DNA of 35,723 bases, taken from assembly GCF_027587195.1 (NCBI RefSeq), contig NZ_JAPDDP010000078.1:1-35723 (forward strand), read 5' to 3'. The notes beneath the pieces are model-generated. The model ran no database searches. It saw only the letters and a list, made by a program, of their open reading frames with translations, and was not told where the DNA came from. The DNA comes from Solirubrobacter phytolaccae (GTDB taxonomy: Bacteria > Actinomycetota > Thermoleophilia > Solirubrobacterales > Solirubrobacteraceae). Each line of letters opens with the position of its first letter. Position 1 is the stretch's first letter. Below are positions 1 through 8,185 of this stretch, piece by piece. The translations under genes and the position numbers were made by a program.

Positions 1-3
1 GCG

Positions 4-78
4 GCGCCGAATGACGGCGGCGGCCCCGCGCCGGGGCCCGGCCGCCGCCGCCGCGAGGCCGCCGCCGTCATTCGGCGC
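4..78. terminator. Long GC-rich inverted repeat downstream of ftsH-like gene
   Basis: Two perfect 22-base arms (4-25 and 57-78) are reverse complements of each other and enclose a 31-base GC-only spacer that can itself fold. The right arm ends 57 bases beyond the stop codon of the leftward ftsH-like gene, where a transcript terminator would lie. There is no T tract, which is common for terminators in high-GC actinobacteria. It could also be a remnant of a mobile or repeated palindromic element, because the arms are longer and more perfect than termination needs. The remaining bases up to 134 hold no gene that I can see. Confidence 0.55.
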
Positions 79-134
79 GGCAAACGGCGTGCCGCCGTGG
101 CGCGGCGCGACCGCACCGGCTGCCGGCCAACGAC

Positions 135-2006
135 TCACGGCGCGGCGTGCCCGCCGTTGCGCGGCGCGGCGCGCACAGCGGTGAGGTGCTGCGCCAGCTG
201 AGCGTCGTCCAGCGTCTCGAACTCGACGAGCTCGCGCGCGATCCCCTGCACGACGCGCCAGTTGGTGTTCAGGGTCCGCGCGGCGCGCTCCTCGGCGGCC
301 TCGACGATCTCGCGCGTCTCCGCGTCGATGCGCTCGAGCGTGCCCGGCCCGACGCTGCCCAGCTCCTGCAGCGAGGCGCCGAGGAAGACCTCGGCGCTCT
401 GCTCGCCGATCGTGACCGGGCCGAGCGAGGACATGCCGAAGGACGTGACCATCGAGCGGGCCAGCTGGGTCGCGGTGTGCAGGTCGTCGTTGACCGCCGT
501 GGAGACCTCGCCGAACGCGATGCGCTCCGCGGCGGCGCCGGCCAGCGCGATCTCCAGCTGGCGCTCGAGGTCGCTGCGGCGCAGGACGGTGCGGTCGCGG
601 TCGAGCATCAGGGCGGTGGAGCGGCCGAGCCGGCGCCCACGCGAGACGATCGAGACCTGGTGCACCTGCGCGCCGTCGTGCGCGGCCGCGACGACCACGT
701 GCGCGGCCTCGTGCACCGCGATCGTCTCCAGCTCGTCGGCGCTGAGCACGTGCGTGTCGTTGCGCGGACCGCCGACCGTGCGCTGGATCGCCTCGTCGAG
801 GTCGTGCATGCCGATCGCGGTGTGGCCCTCGCGGGCGCTCAGCAGCGCGGCCTCGTTGACGACGTTCTCGAGCTCGGCGCCCGTGAAGCCCGGGCAGCGG
901 CGTGCGATCTCGGTCGGGTCCACGTCCTCCGCGCACGGGCGGCCCTTGAGGTAGAGCGAGAGGATGTGCGCGCGGCCCTCCGCGTCGGGGGCGTCGACGG
1001 TGACCTGGCGGTCGAACCGGCCGGGCCGCAGCAGCGCGGGGTCCAGGATGTCCGGGCGGTTGGTCGCGGCGAGGACGATGAGCCCGCCACCCGCGTCGAA
1101 GCCGTCCATCTCCACCAGCAGCTGGTTGAGCGTCTGCTCGCGCTCGTCGTTGCCCTGCCCGACGCCCGCGCCGCGCTTGCGGCCGACGGCGTCCAGCTCG
1201 TCGATGAAGACGATCGCGGGTGCCGCGTCGCGTGCCTTGGCGAACAGGTCGCGGATCCGGGCCGCGCCGACGCCGACGAGCGACTCGACGAACTCCGCGC
1301 CGGAGACCGAGAAGAAGGCGGCGTCGGCCTCACCGGCGGTCGCGCGCGCCAGCAGCGTCTTGCCCGTGCCCGGCGGCCCGACGAGCAGCGCGCCCTTGGG
1401 CGGGCGAGCGCCGAGCGCGCGGTAGCGGTCGGGATTGCGCAGCAGGTCGCAGAGCTCCTCGAGCTCGGCGACGGCGGCCGGCGCTCCGGCGACGTCGGCG
1501 AACGACGGCCCTCCAGCACTTCCCGGGCCGAGCTTGGACTTCCGGCCACCCCAGCGGCTGAACGCGCCCATCCCGCTCGTGTCCGACTGCTGGCTGATGC
1601 GCATGAAGAGCGCGAACAGGGAGGCGAGGATCAGGATCGGCAGCAGCACCTGCACGATCAGGCGCTTGGCCTGCTTGCCGCTCTGCGCGTCCACCTTGAC
1701 GTCCGCGCCCTTGCGAAGCAGCGTGGTCAGCAGCTGGTCCTGCAGCGCGCCGTTGGATGGGTAGCTCGCCCAGACCTCGCCGCCCGCGCGAGGGGAGACG
1801 AGGATGCGGTCGTCGTAGTCCAGCTGGCGCGCGACGCGGATGTTGTCCGCCGCCGCCATCCGCTGGACGGTCGTATACGGCACCTCGATCCCCCGGCTGC
1901 TGGGCTGGGTGGAGCCGAGCAGGACGAGGAACACGATGAGCAGGACCGCGGCCAGCCCCGCGAACAGCAGGGCCAGGGGGTCGAGTGAGATTCGGGGTAA
2001 GCGCAT
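135..2006 (-). CDS. ftsH: FtsH-type membrane AAA+ zinc metalloprotease (paralogue-like)
   Basis: Membrane-bound ATP-dependent protease that extracts and degrades membrane and cytosolic proteins, normally as a hexamer. From the ATG at 2006 the protein is 623 residues: transmembrane helix about 11-30, extracytoplasmic domain to about 115, second helix about 116-136, then the AAA domain with Walker A GPPGTGKT (210-217), Walker B IVFIDE (265-270) and the SRH ending in RPGRFDR (327-333). The protease domain has zinc motif HEAAH (432-436) and a likely third ligand at D508. Oddities: the pore motif, usually FVG, reads LVG (about 243-245), and the protein is short at the C-terminus. A longer frame opens at 2117, but the ATG at 2006 directly precedes the first membrane helix and leaves 125 bases to the divergent peroxidase gene. 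Probably a secondary FtsH paralogue; the family call is very secure. Confidence 0.95.
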   Translation of the reverse strand: MRLPRISLDPLALLFAGLAAVLLIVFLVLLGSTQPSSRGIEVPYTTVQRMAAADNIRVARQLDYDDRILVSPRAGGEVWASYPSNGALQDQLLTTLLRKGADVKVDAQSGKQAKRLIVQVLLPILILASLFALFMRISQQSDTSGMGAFSRWGGRKSKLGPGSAGGPSFADVAGAPAAVAELEELCDLLRNPDRYRALGARPPKGALLVGPPGTGKTLLARATAGEADAAFFSVSGAEFVESLVGVGAARIRDLFAKARDAAPAIVFIDELDAVGRKRGAGVGQGNDEREQTLNQLLVEMDGFDAGGGLIVLAATNRPDILDPALLRPGRFDRQVTVDAPDAEGRAHILSLYLKGRPCAEDVDPTEIARRCPGFTGAELENVVNEAALLSAREGHTAIGMHDLDEAIQRTVGGPRNDTHVLSADELETIAVHEAAHVVVAAAHDGAQVHQVSIVSRGRRLGRSTALMLDRDRTVLRRSDLERQLEIALAGAAAERIAFGEVSTAVNDDLHTATQLARSMVTSFGMSSLGPVTIGEQSAEVFLGASLQELGSVGPGTLERIDAETREIVEAAEERAARTLNTNWRVVQGIARELVEFETLDDAQLAQHLTAVRAAPRNGGHAAP

Positions 2007-2118
2007 GGGTATCCAGTCCGCGCCGAGCGCGGCCGTGCCTTTTAGTATCGCGACGATCGTCTTCTGTGACGGTTTCGGACATATGGTCGACCGACCCGTT
2101 CCGGTCGCGCCGGACACG

Positions 2119-2124
2119 TATCGT
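2119..2124 (+). promoter_or_regulatory. -10-like TATCGT box, near-leaderless start of the peroxidase gene
   Basis: TATCGT lies 7 bases before the ATG at 2132, and no Shine-Dalgarno sequence is present. The spacing would put the transcription start at or next to the start codon. Confidence 0.4.
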
Positions 2125-2131
2125 GGACGCG

Positions 2132-2683
2132 ATGGGACTGCTGTCGACCGCCAAGCTGTATCTCCGGCGCACGTCCGCGCTCGAGGAGCCTACGGATCTC
2201 TACGAGCACGAGATAGGCCTCCTTGAAGGCGGGACGCTGGACCTGCGCGAGCTGCGCGGCCGGCCGACGCTGTTCGTGAACACCGCGAGCAAGTGCGGCT
2301 TGACCCCGCAGTTCGCCGGTTTGCAGGATCTCTACGACACCTACGGCAGTCGCGGGCTGCAGATCGTCGGGACGCCGTCGGGCGACTTCGCCGGCCAGGA
2401 GCTCGACGACGACGCCGAGATCGCCGCCTTCTGCCAGCGCAACTACGGCGTGAGCTTCACGATCACCGAGAAGGTCTCCGTCCGCGCCGACCCGCATCCG
2501 CTGTGGGATGACCTCGCGCGCCAGCCCGGCTCGGCGCCGCCCACGTGGAACTTCTCGAAGTACCTCGTCGGCGGGGACGGGAAGCTGATCGCCCGGTTCT
2601 CATCGCGGGTCGCGCCGGACGCGACGCAGGTCACGGAGGCGATCGAGGCCGCGCTGAAGCCGAAGGGGCGCTTCTCCACCTAA
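2132..2683 (+). CDS. Glutathione peroxidase-family (thioredoxin-type) peroxidase
   Basis: Reduces hydrogen and lipid peroxides with an active-site cysteine; cytoplasmic, 183 residues, normal length for the family. The peroxidatic cysteine is C55 in NTASKCGLTPQ. C101 in AAFCQRN sits where the resolving cysteine lies in thioredoxin-dependent members, so thioredoxin rather than glutathione is the likely reductant (inference). The tetrad Trp and Asn are in TWNFSKYLV (W139, N140). The segment usually reading FPCNQFGGQE reads TPSGDFAGQE, so the tetrad Gln is replaced by Asp (D85); similar N-D-F variants exist in other bacterial members. An open frame extends upstream to 1985, but it would run through the ftsH promoter region; the ATG at 2132 has a TAnnnT box just before it. 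Divergent from the ftsH-like gene. Confidence 0.92.
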   Translation: MGLLSTAKLYLRRTSALEEPTDLYEHEIGLLEGGTLDLRELRGRPTLFVNTASKCGLTPQFAGLQDLYDTYGSRGLQIVGTPSGDFAGQELDDDAEIAAFCQRNYGVSFTITEKVSVRADPHPLWDDLARQPGSAPPTWNFSKYLVGGDGKLIARFSSRVAPDATQVTEAIEAALKPKGRFST

Positions 2684-2703
2684 AGCTAGTGTAAGAAACG
2701 CAC

Positions 2704-2735
2704 CAGGATTGGTGGACATTTTGTTGACAATCCTG
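2704..2735. promoter_or_regulatory. Inverted repeat with TTGACA in the promoter region of the tannase-like gene
   Basis: CAGGATTG (2704-2711) and CAATCCTG (2728-2735) form a perfect 8-base inverted repeat with a 16-base spacer in an unusually AT-rich patch. A TTGACA hexamer (2724-2729) overlaps the right arm, and TTAGAT follows at 2736-2741, too close to be its -10 partner. The repeat could be an operator or the terminator of the peroxidase gene. Confidence 0.35.
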
Positions 2736-2773
2736 TTAGATGGTCCTCGCACTCGAGGAGGAGAGAGACGAAG

Positions 2774-4792
2774 ATGCGGTGGTATTCGAGGCGCGGCTTC
2801 GCGGCGCTTGCAGGTTCGGTCGCCCTGACGGCGGCGATGGCGCCGTCCGCAATGGCGCAGACGGCGGATCCGGAGGACACGGCGCTCGCCTTCGACGGCG
2901 CCGCCTACACGACGCTCGCCGTGACCATCGACGGCGCACCGGTGAACGTGCGCAAGTACACCGAGGTCTGTTACGTGGCCAACCCGACCGCGGTCGCGCC
3001 GCGGACGGGGATCACCAACACGCGCTGCGGCTACCAGAGCATGAACGTGTTCGTGCCCGAGTCGGCGCTCGGCAACCAGCGGACGCCGCTGTACTTCGCG
3101 GTCAACAACGCGGGCTGGATGGCCAGCTACATCCGCGCGAGCGTGAGCGCGGGCGCCACCTACAACAGCCCGACGAGCAACGTCGGCGCCGCGCTGAAGG
3201 CGGGCTACGTCTTCGTCGACGTCGCCAGCCGCAGCCGGGGACTGGTCGCGGCCGACGGCTCGTTCGCGGGCAAGGCGCCCGCGGCGGCGGTCGACGCCAA
3301 GGCGGCCGTGCGCTACCTGCGGCTCAATGACACGAAGATGCCCGGCAGCGCCGAGCGGATCGTCGTCAACGGCACAAGCGGCGGTGGCGCGTTGAGCTCC
3401 ATCCTGGGCGCCTCCGGCAACAGCGCCGAGTACCTGCCGTACCTCGCGCAGGCCGGCGCGGCGGGCGTCGATGCCTCCGGGCGCACGACGCTGCGCGACG
3501 ACGTCTTCGCGATCAACGCCTACTGCCCGATCACGGACCTCGGGAACGCGGACGTGCTCTACGAGTGGCTGTTCACCGTCCTGAACACGCGCGCGGACGT
3601 CGGGCAGAACCCGTCTCCGGCCACGTCGGCGGCGATCGCTTCGCAGTTCGCGGCCTACCAGGCGAGCCTCGGCCTGCGCAACGACGACGGCTCCCCGCTC
3701 ACGGTCGCGACCATGCTCGACGCCATCAAGGGCGAGGTCATCCGCTCCGCCGAGACGTACCTGAAGGCGAGCGCGGCCAACACGATCCCGGCGCTCGGGG
3801 AGAACTTCGTCATCACCGGCGGCGGTCCGGGTGGCGGCACCCCGCGGAACTTCGTCAACGACTGGATCGACGTCGACAACGCCACCGACACGGTCCGCTC
3901 GGTCGACATGAAGCGCTACATCGACTTCGTCGCCCGCCAGCAGACGCTCAAGCCAGCGCCGGCGTTCGACCAGGTCGGCGTGAACGGCCTGACCGGCGGC
4001 GAGACGAACCTGTTCGGCGCGGCCAACCAGAGCTACGTGAACTTCACCCAGTACGCGTGGGACAACAACTCGGTGGCCGGCGACGGCACGGGCCTCGACG
4101 ACACCGGCAAGACGTGGGCGCAGTACGTCGCCGAGCCGGGCACGATCGTCGACGACCAGGCGCGCATGGTGAACCCGATGGCCTACATCGGCACCGCGGG
4201 CGCCGACACCGCGCCGAACTGGTACGTCCGCCACGGCACGCGTGACCGTGACACGGCGTTCCTGGTCTCGATCAACCTCGACCGCGCGCTCGACGCCGAC
4301 TCGCAGGTCCAGAACCTCGACTACCGGCTCGCCTGGAACCAGCCGCACGCCGGCAACTACGACGTGCCGGAGGCGATGGCCTGGATCGCGAAGGTCGTCG
4401 GGGAGGCCGGTGACCCGCTCGCGGGCACGAAGACGGGCGAGGTCGGCGGCACCGTCCCAGCCACGCTGTCCCTGACGCTGGGTGCGCCGGCGTCGTTCGC
4501 GCCCTTCGTCCCGGGCGTCGCCAGGACCTACGAGGCGAGCACGTTCGCCGACGTGATCTCGACCGCCGGCGACGCCACGCTGAGCGTCTCCGATCCGGGG
4601 CACCTGACCAACGGGGCGTTCTCGCTGCCGCAGCCGCTGCAGGTCGCGTTCTCGAAGTCGACGTGGAGTGCCCCGGTGTCCAATGACCGCGTGACGATCG
4701 CGTTCAAACAGGACATCGGTGCCAATGACGCGCTGCGCACGGGCACCTACAGCAAGACGTTGACGTTCACGCTGTCAACAACGGCGCCGTAG
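2774..4792 (+). CDS. Secreted tannase-like (subtype B) alpha/beta-hydrolase
   Basis: Predicted exported esterase of 672 residues related to bacterial subtype B tannases, which hydrolyse galloyl esters. The N-terminus carries a twin-arginine motif (YSRRGFAAL, 4-12), a hydrophobic stretch and a cleavage site near AMA-QT (28/29), so Tat export is likely. Family landmarks follow in order: NVFVPESAL; KAAVRYLRLND; nucleophile motif NGTSGGG with Ser202; DDVFAINAYCPI; AFDQVGVNG; the acid region RHGTRDRDTAF (D491 or D493); and the catalytic His in PHAGNYD (H525). About 110 residues after the hydrolase form a beta-rich tail ending WSAPVSNDRVTIAFKQ and SKTLTFTLSTTAP, resembling an Ig-like cell-surface module. 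A strong Shine-Dalgarno GAGGAGGAG (2755-2763) supports the ATG at 2774. The true substrate (tannin, feruloyl or other phenolic ester) is not settled by sequence. Confidence 0.85.
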   Translation: MRWYSRRGFAALAGSVALTAAMAPSAMAQTADPEDTALAFDGAAYTTLAVTIDGAPVNVRKYTEVCYVANPTAVAPRTGITNTRCGYQSMNVFVPESALGNQRTPLYFAVNNAGWMASYIRASVSAGATYNSPTSNVGAALKAGYVFVDVASRSRGLVAADGSFAGKAPAAAVDAKAAVRYLRLNDTKMPGSAERIVVNGTSGGGALSSILGASGNSAEYLPYLAQAGAAGVDASGRTTLRDDVFAINAYCPITDLGNADVLYEWLFTVLNTRADVGQNPSPATSAAIASQFAAYQASLGLRNDDGSPLTVATMLDAIKGEVIRSAETYLKASAANTIPALGENFVITGGGPGGGTPRNFVNDWIDVDNATDTVRSVDMKRYIDFVARQQTLKPAPAFDQVGVNGLTGGETNLFGAANQSYVNFTQYAWDNNSVAGDGTGLDDTGKTWAQYVAEPGTIVDDQARMVNPMAYIGTAGADTAPNWYVRHGTRDRDTAFLVSINLDRALDADSQVQNLDYRLAWNQPHAGNYDVPEAMAWIAKVVGEAGDPLAGTKTGEVGGTVPATLSLTLGAPASFAPFVPGVARTYEASTFADVISTAGDATLSVSDPGHLTNGAFSLPQPLQVAFSKSTWSAPVSNDRVTIAFKQDIGANDALRTGTYSKTLTFTLSTTAP

Positions 4793-4805
4793 TGGCGTGA
4801 GGTTC

Positions 4806-4834
4806 GGACGCCGGTCGCGACGCGGCCGGCGTCC
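4806..4834 (+). terminator. Hairpin terminator after the tannase-like gene
   Basis: GGACGCCGG (4806-4814) pairs perfectly with CCGGCGTCC (4826-4834) around an 11-base loop, 13 bases past the stop codon. No T run follows. Confidence 0.6.
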
Positions 4835-4863
4835 AACATTCGTCCAGATGGTCGCGGTCGGAC

Positions 4864-4889
4864 TAAAGGCTCCAGGGCGAGCCGACGAT
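4864..4889 (+). promoter_or_regulatory. Possible sigma-28-like promoter motif (TAAA...GCCGACGAT)
   Basis: TAAA at 4864-4867 and GCCGACGAT at 4881-4889 resemble the motility sigma factor consensus (TAAA, about 15 bases, GCCGATAA), but the spacing here is 13 bases. GGCTC and GAGCC (4868-4872 and 4879-4883) also form a small stem between them. It lies about 60 bases upstream of the TTG start of the next gene. Weak call. Confidence 0.2.
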
Positions 4890-4947
4890 GGATCGGCAGC
4901 TCTTCAGATGTCTTGAGCCCCAATCCACGGCTTTGAAGGAGATTTGG

Positions 4948-6693
4948 TTGTCGTCCGGCCTCTCCCGCTTGCGAGCGGTACTTCTCGGCGTCCTCACCGC
5001 GCTGGTGATCACGCTGGTCCCCTCGGCGGCCGCGGAGGCCGCTCCGTGTCCGGCCCTGTCGAACGTGGCTCACCCGTTCGCGCCGGCCTACGCTCCCGAC
5101 GTCGAACCGGTCGACGTCAAGCAGTACTGCGCCGATCCCGGATACGACCTCACCGTCGGCGACCAGGAGCACATCCTCGCCGAGCACGTGCGCAGCGCGT
5201 TCGTGGCCGAGGCGGGAGGCCAGGTCGCCTGCATGCCGGAGGTCGACTGCGACTTCGCCGACGACGTCGACTGGGCGGGGGCGGAGTACAACTTCCCGTA
5301 CGTCACCCGGATCTACTTCTACGTCGACCCGGCGAAGTTCCCCGGCTATCAGAACTACTACTGCAGTTACAGCGCGACGGTTGACGGCCTGACCGGCCCC
5401 GGGAACGCCACGGTCTCGGACCTCGAGTCCTCCTGCGACCTCTACACCCCGGCACCGACGCAGGCGTGGACGTGGGCGTCCGTGAAGAAGCCGGCGACGG
5501 CCCGTGTCCACCCGTGGGAGACGTGCGCGCCGGCCGAGTGTGAAGATACCCCGGTTCGGCACGTCGGCACGGCCGAGAAACTCGTCGCCGAGGAGTACGC
5601 CAAGCCGCACTGGATCGCGAACGTCCAGCCCTGGGACGCGTCGACCTACTACGCGGGCAGTGTCAAGTCGACCGGCTCGCCGGGGAACTGGACCGTCTAT
5701 GTGAACGTGTACCGCGACCAGTACGTGTGTGAGTACAAGGCCACGGTCACCGGCAACGAGGACGACCCGACGGTGACGCCCGGGTTCGGGCCTCAGTGCG
5801 CGCCCGCCGCCGACGAGTTCTGCGAGAGCTACCTGACGAACGAGGGGCAGGTCGTGGGCATGGAAGGGCCGCTCGTCGGCGCGCCGGTCGACTGGATGGC
5901 GCACGACGGCTTCGCGTTCTCGCTGGTCGACGCCAACCCGTGCGCGTCGGAGGCGGAGGGCGAGGCGCTCATCCGCAGCACCGCCGAGTACATCAACACG
6001 GTGAGGAACCGCGCCGACTTTTGGAGCCGCGCGAACGCCGCCGGCGCCCGGAAGACGGGCGGCGGGTTCAACTTCGCGGGCACCAGCGTGACCTACAAGG
6101 ACGGCAACGACGTCTGGCACCTCACGACGGTCTCCTACATCAGCCCCGCGAACGGCAACTACGCCGACCTGGGGTACTACTGCGTGTACACCGGCACGTT
6201 CGAGGGCGACTTTGACACCGGGACGTACACCTCGGGCGGAGCGCCGACGTGCAACTACTACGCCAACACGATCCCCGGGTACAACGTCTGGCAGGACTCC
6301 GAGCCGCCGTCGAGCGTGTCGCTGCCGCCGGACGCGGAGTGGCGCGGCATGTACCTCAGCCGCACCTATCCGTGGGAGCACGTGTGGTCGAAGGGTGAGG
6401 CCGAGGAGCTCGCCCTCACCCAGGTCGCGGCGGCCCACTGGAACACCACGAACAACGGCTACTACGCCGCGTACAACAACACCGACAACCTCTACGGCAT
6501 CGGCAGCACCAAGACCACCGGGCGAGTGAACGACTGGGACGTGTACGTCAACATCTTCATGCCGACCGGCCCGTCGACCATCTGGAACTGTGAGTACCAC
6601 GTCCGCGTGTACGTGGACCCGGTGACGGACACGCGCAAGACGACCTCCCTGTCCTCACCCGTCTGCGCGGATTACTTAGGCGCTGACCAATAG
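4948..6693 (+). CDS. Secreted protein with four divergent cysteine-paired repeats, function unknown
   Basis: I do not recognise a family. The TTG at 4948 is chosen because AAGGAG (4936-4941) lies 6 bases upstream; an ATG at 4888 would add 20 residues that do not look like a signal peptide. The 581-residue product starts with a Sec signal peptide (hydrophobic about 8-28, cleavage near AEA-AP). The mature part contains four units of roughly 120-150 residues. Each ends in a beta strand pattern with aromatic-x-C-x-Y (YYCSY near 5359, VCEYK near 5727, YYCVY near 6178, NCEYH near 6588) followed 20-25 residues later by a second Cys, suggesting one disulfide per unit. Units 2 and 4 share RxxPWE, an AHW or PHW motif, and NWTVYVN / DWDVYVN. 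The protein is rich in Tyr, Trp and Asn. Likely an extracellular binding or structural protein (inference). It lies downstream of another exported protein but behind its own promoter region. Confidence 0.8.
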   Translation: MSSGLSRLRAVLLGVLTALVITLVPSAAAEAAPCPALSNVAHPFAPAYAPDVEPVDVKQYCADPGYDLTVGDQEHILAEHVRSAFVAEAGGQVACMPEVDCDFADDVDWAGAEYNFPYVTRIYFYVDPAKFPGYQNYYCSYSATVDGLTGPGNATVSDLESSCDLYTPAPTQAWTWASVKKPATARVHPWETCAPAECEDTPVRHVGTAEKLVAEEYAKPHWIANVQPWDASTYYAGSVKSTGSPGNWTVYVNVYRDQYVCEYKATVTGNEDDPTVTPGFGPQCAPAADEFCESYLTNEGQVVGMEGPLVGAPVDWMAHDGFAFSLVDANPCASEAEGEALIRSTAEYINTVRNRADFWSRANAAGARKTGGGFNFAGTSVTYKDGNDVWHLTTVSYISPANGNYADLGYYCVYTGTFEGDFDTGTYTSGGAPTCNYYANTIPGYNVWQDSEPPSSVSLPPDAEWRGMYLSRTYPWEHVWSKGEAEELALTQVAAAHWNTTNNGYYAAYNNTDNLYGIGSTKTTGRVNDWDVYVNIFMPTGPSTIWNCEYHVRVYVDPVTDTRKTTSLSSPVCADYLGADQ

Positions 6694-6696
6694 GCT
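6691..6696 (+). promoter_or_regulatory. -10-like TAGGCT box overlapping the preceding stop codon
   Basis: TAGGCT begins with the TAG stop of the upstream gene and lies 7 bases before the ATG at 6704, with no Shine-Dalgarno sequence. This suggests a leaderless transcript for the kinase-like gene. Confidence 0.35.
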
Positions 6697-6703
6697 CGCG
6701 CTC

Positions 6704-7651
6704 ATGCGCGACGGCGACTGGAGGGACGGCGACTTCCGCCGGCGTCGTCCCTCCGCGGAGACGCTCGCCTGGGTGGCGGCGTCGATGGGTCGGGGCAGTC
6801 GCGTCGTCGGCCATCGCCGATTGACCGGCGGCGTCTGCTCCGCCGTGCACCGGCTGACGGTCGAGCAACGTGGAGCGCGAACGTTCGTCGTGCTGCGGCA
6901 GTACCCGGGCGGCCTTGGCCTGCAAGGGAGCTTGGAGACGGAGATCGCCAACCTTGGTGTGGTGGCGGGAAGCGGGCTCCCGGTTCCGAGCATCCTGGCC
7001 ACCGATGTCGCCGGAGCGTCCACGGGCGGTGCGCCGTCGTTGTTGATGACCCGGTTGGGGGGACATGTCCACCTCGATCCGGCGGAGCCTCGGGCGTGGC
7101 TGACGAGGATCGCGGAGCTCGCCGTGTTGCTGCATTCCCTCGATCTGCCCGCGAAGCCGTTCAGACCGTGGACGGATTCCTGGATCGCTCCGCTCGACGG
7201 GTTCCAGGTGCCGGTCGACGCACAGAGGCCGGCGGTGTGGAAAGCGGCGTTCGCTGCCATGGCGGCGCCGCCGCCCAAGGACGCTGCCGTGTTTCTGCAC
7301 GGCGATCTCCTGCCGGTCAACCTGCTGTGGTCGCGCGGGAAGATCACTGGGCTGACCGACTGGAACTCCATCCATCGCGGGCCGCGCGCGATCGACGTCG
7401 GGCACTGCCGGCGATACCTGGCGGCGCTGCACTCCCCCGAGTGGTCGGAGCAGCTTCGGTCGCTCTATGAGTCAATCGCCGGGGTGACGCTCGATCCGTG
7501 GTGGGATCTGTACGCCCTGCTGCACTACGACGACAGCGCGCCCAAGTGGATCCGTGCTCAGGTCGCTGGGCGCCGTCCCGTCGACGTGCCCGGCATGACG
7601 TCCCGGGTCGAGGTCGCGATCGAGACAGCGCTCCGCCGCCTCGGGTCCTAG
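6704..7651 (+). CDS. Aminoglycoside phosphotransferase (APH)-family kinase-like protein
   Basis: Cytoplasmic 315-residue protein with the kinase fold of APH, choline kinase and homoserine kinase relatives. The catalytic loop HGDLLPVNLLW has H199, catalytic D201 and N206; the magnesium-binding motif, usually IDWE, reads LTDWNS with D219. The N-terminal lobe carries LTGGVCSAVHRL and VLRQYPGG, typical of the nucleotide-binding lobe. The substrate cannot be named: most chromosomal APH relatives in actinobacteria are not resistance enzymes, so antibiotic resistance should not be assumed. Ten bases separate it from the stop of the preceding gene. Its stop codon overlaps the stop codon of the convergent lipoprotein gene by two bases (TA). 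Confidence 0.85.
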   Translation: MRDGDWRDGDFRRRRPSAETLAWVAASMGRGSRVVGHRRLTGGVCSAVHRLTVEQRGARTFVVLRQYPGGLGLQGSLETEIANLGVVAGSGLPVPSILATDVAGASTGGAPSLLMTRLGGHVHLDPAEPRAWLTRIAELAVLLHSLDLPAKPFRPWTDSWIAPLDGFQVPVDAQRPAVWKAAFAAMAAPPPKDAAVFLHGDLLPVNLLWSRGKITGLTDWNSIHRGPRAIDVGHCRRYLAALHSPEWSEQLRSLYESIAGVTLDPWWDLYALLHYDDSAPKWIRAQVAGRRPVDVPGMTSRVEVAIETALRRLGS

Positions 7652-8115
7652 TCGAGCCCGCCCGCGATCAGCCATCCGTAGTCGTCGGTGTACTTGAGCT
7701 CGAGCGGGTCGTCCGTGATCGTCACGCGGATGACGGCGGTGCGGCCCTTGATCTTCACCGACGTGAACTTGGGGTGCCTGAGCTGCTTGCGCTCGCTGGG
7801 TTCCAGGATGTCGGAGAGGTTGGTGATGGTGTCCGCGCAGAGCGTGAACGCCTCCTCCGCGGTCCGCTTCTTGCCGTCGTCGACGACGCCGGCGACCGCT
7901 TCGTCGGTGAGGAGGTTGCACGCGTTCTCGCCCTTGCCGGCGGCGAACGCGGCCATGTATCGCTTGACGACCTTCTTGACCGCGGCTTCGGCTCCCGGCT
8001 TCGCGGCGACGCGCTTGGCCTCCACCTCGGGCTCGGCGCTGCCGCAGCCGGCGGCGACGAGCGCGGTGGCGATCAGCACGGCGGTACGGCGATGAACGAC
8101 GGCGCTCTTGGACAA
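7648..8115 (-). CDS. Small lipoprotein, NTF2/DUF4878-like, function unknown
   Basis: 155 residues. The TTG at 8115 has AGGAG eight bases upstream and is the only start giving a full signal peptide. Positively charged residues and a hydrophobic run (about 12-22) lead to a lipobox-like VAAGC with C24 as the lipidated residue. The mature part has a helical segment (AVKKVVKRYMAAFAAGKGENAC), two more conserved-looking Cys residues, and a beta region ending in DDYGWLIAGGLD, the layout of small extracytoplasmic NTF2-like lipoproteins. No catalytic residues are apparent. Lies downstream of the SHOCT-domain gene on the same strand with a 70-base gap. The membrane location is well supported; the role is unknown. 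Confidence 0.8.
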   Translation of the reverse strand: MSKSAVVHRRTAVLIATALVAAGCGSAEPEVEAKRVAAKPGAEAAVKKVVKRYMAAFAAGKGENACNLLTDEAVAGVVDDGKKRTAEEAFTLCADTITNLSDILEPSERKQLRHPKFTSVKIKGRTAVIRVTITDDPLELKYTDDYGWLIAGGLD

Positions 8116-8185
8116 GCCGGGGCTCCTGGGAAGTTGGGTTCGCCCGGAGATGTCGGCCGCGCGGCGCGGAACTGAAGCGATTCAG

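Noticed and set aside
147-1988. A 613-codon open frame on the plus strand
   Set aside because: Shadow of the ftsH-like gene, which has all family motifs in the opposite frame.
2724-2741. TTGACA and TTAGAT as a promoter pair for the tannase-like gene
   Set aside because: The two hexamers are only 6 bases apart, incompatible with one promoter; each may belong to something else.
2600-4603. A 667-codon open frame on the minus strand
   Set aside because: Antisense shadow of the tannase-like gene with low-complexity Arg/Val/Asp composition.
4747-6600. A 617-codon open frame on the minus strand
   Set aside because: Antisense shadow of the four-repeat secreted protein; no recognisable domain.
6704-7651. 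Aminoglycoside resistance function for the APH-family gene
   Set aside because: Only the general kinase motifs are present; no feature ties it to a resistance subfamily, and most such chromosomal genes are not resistance genes.
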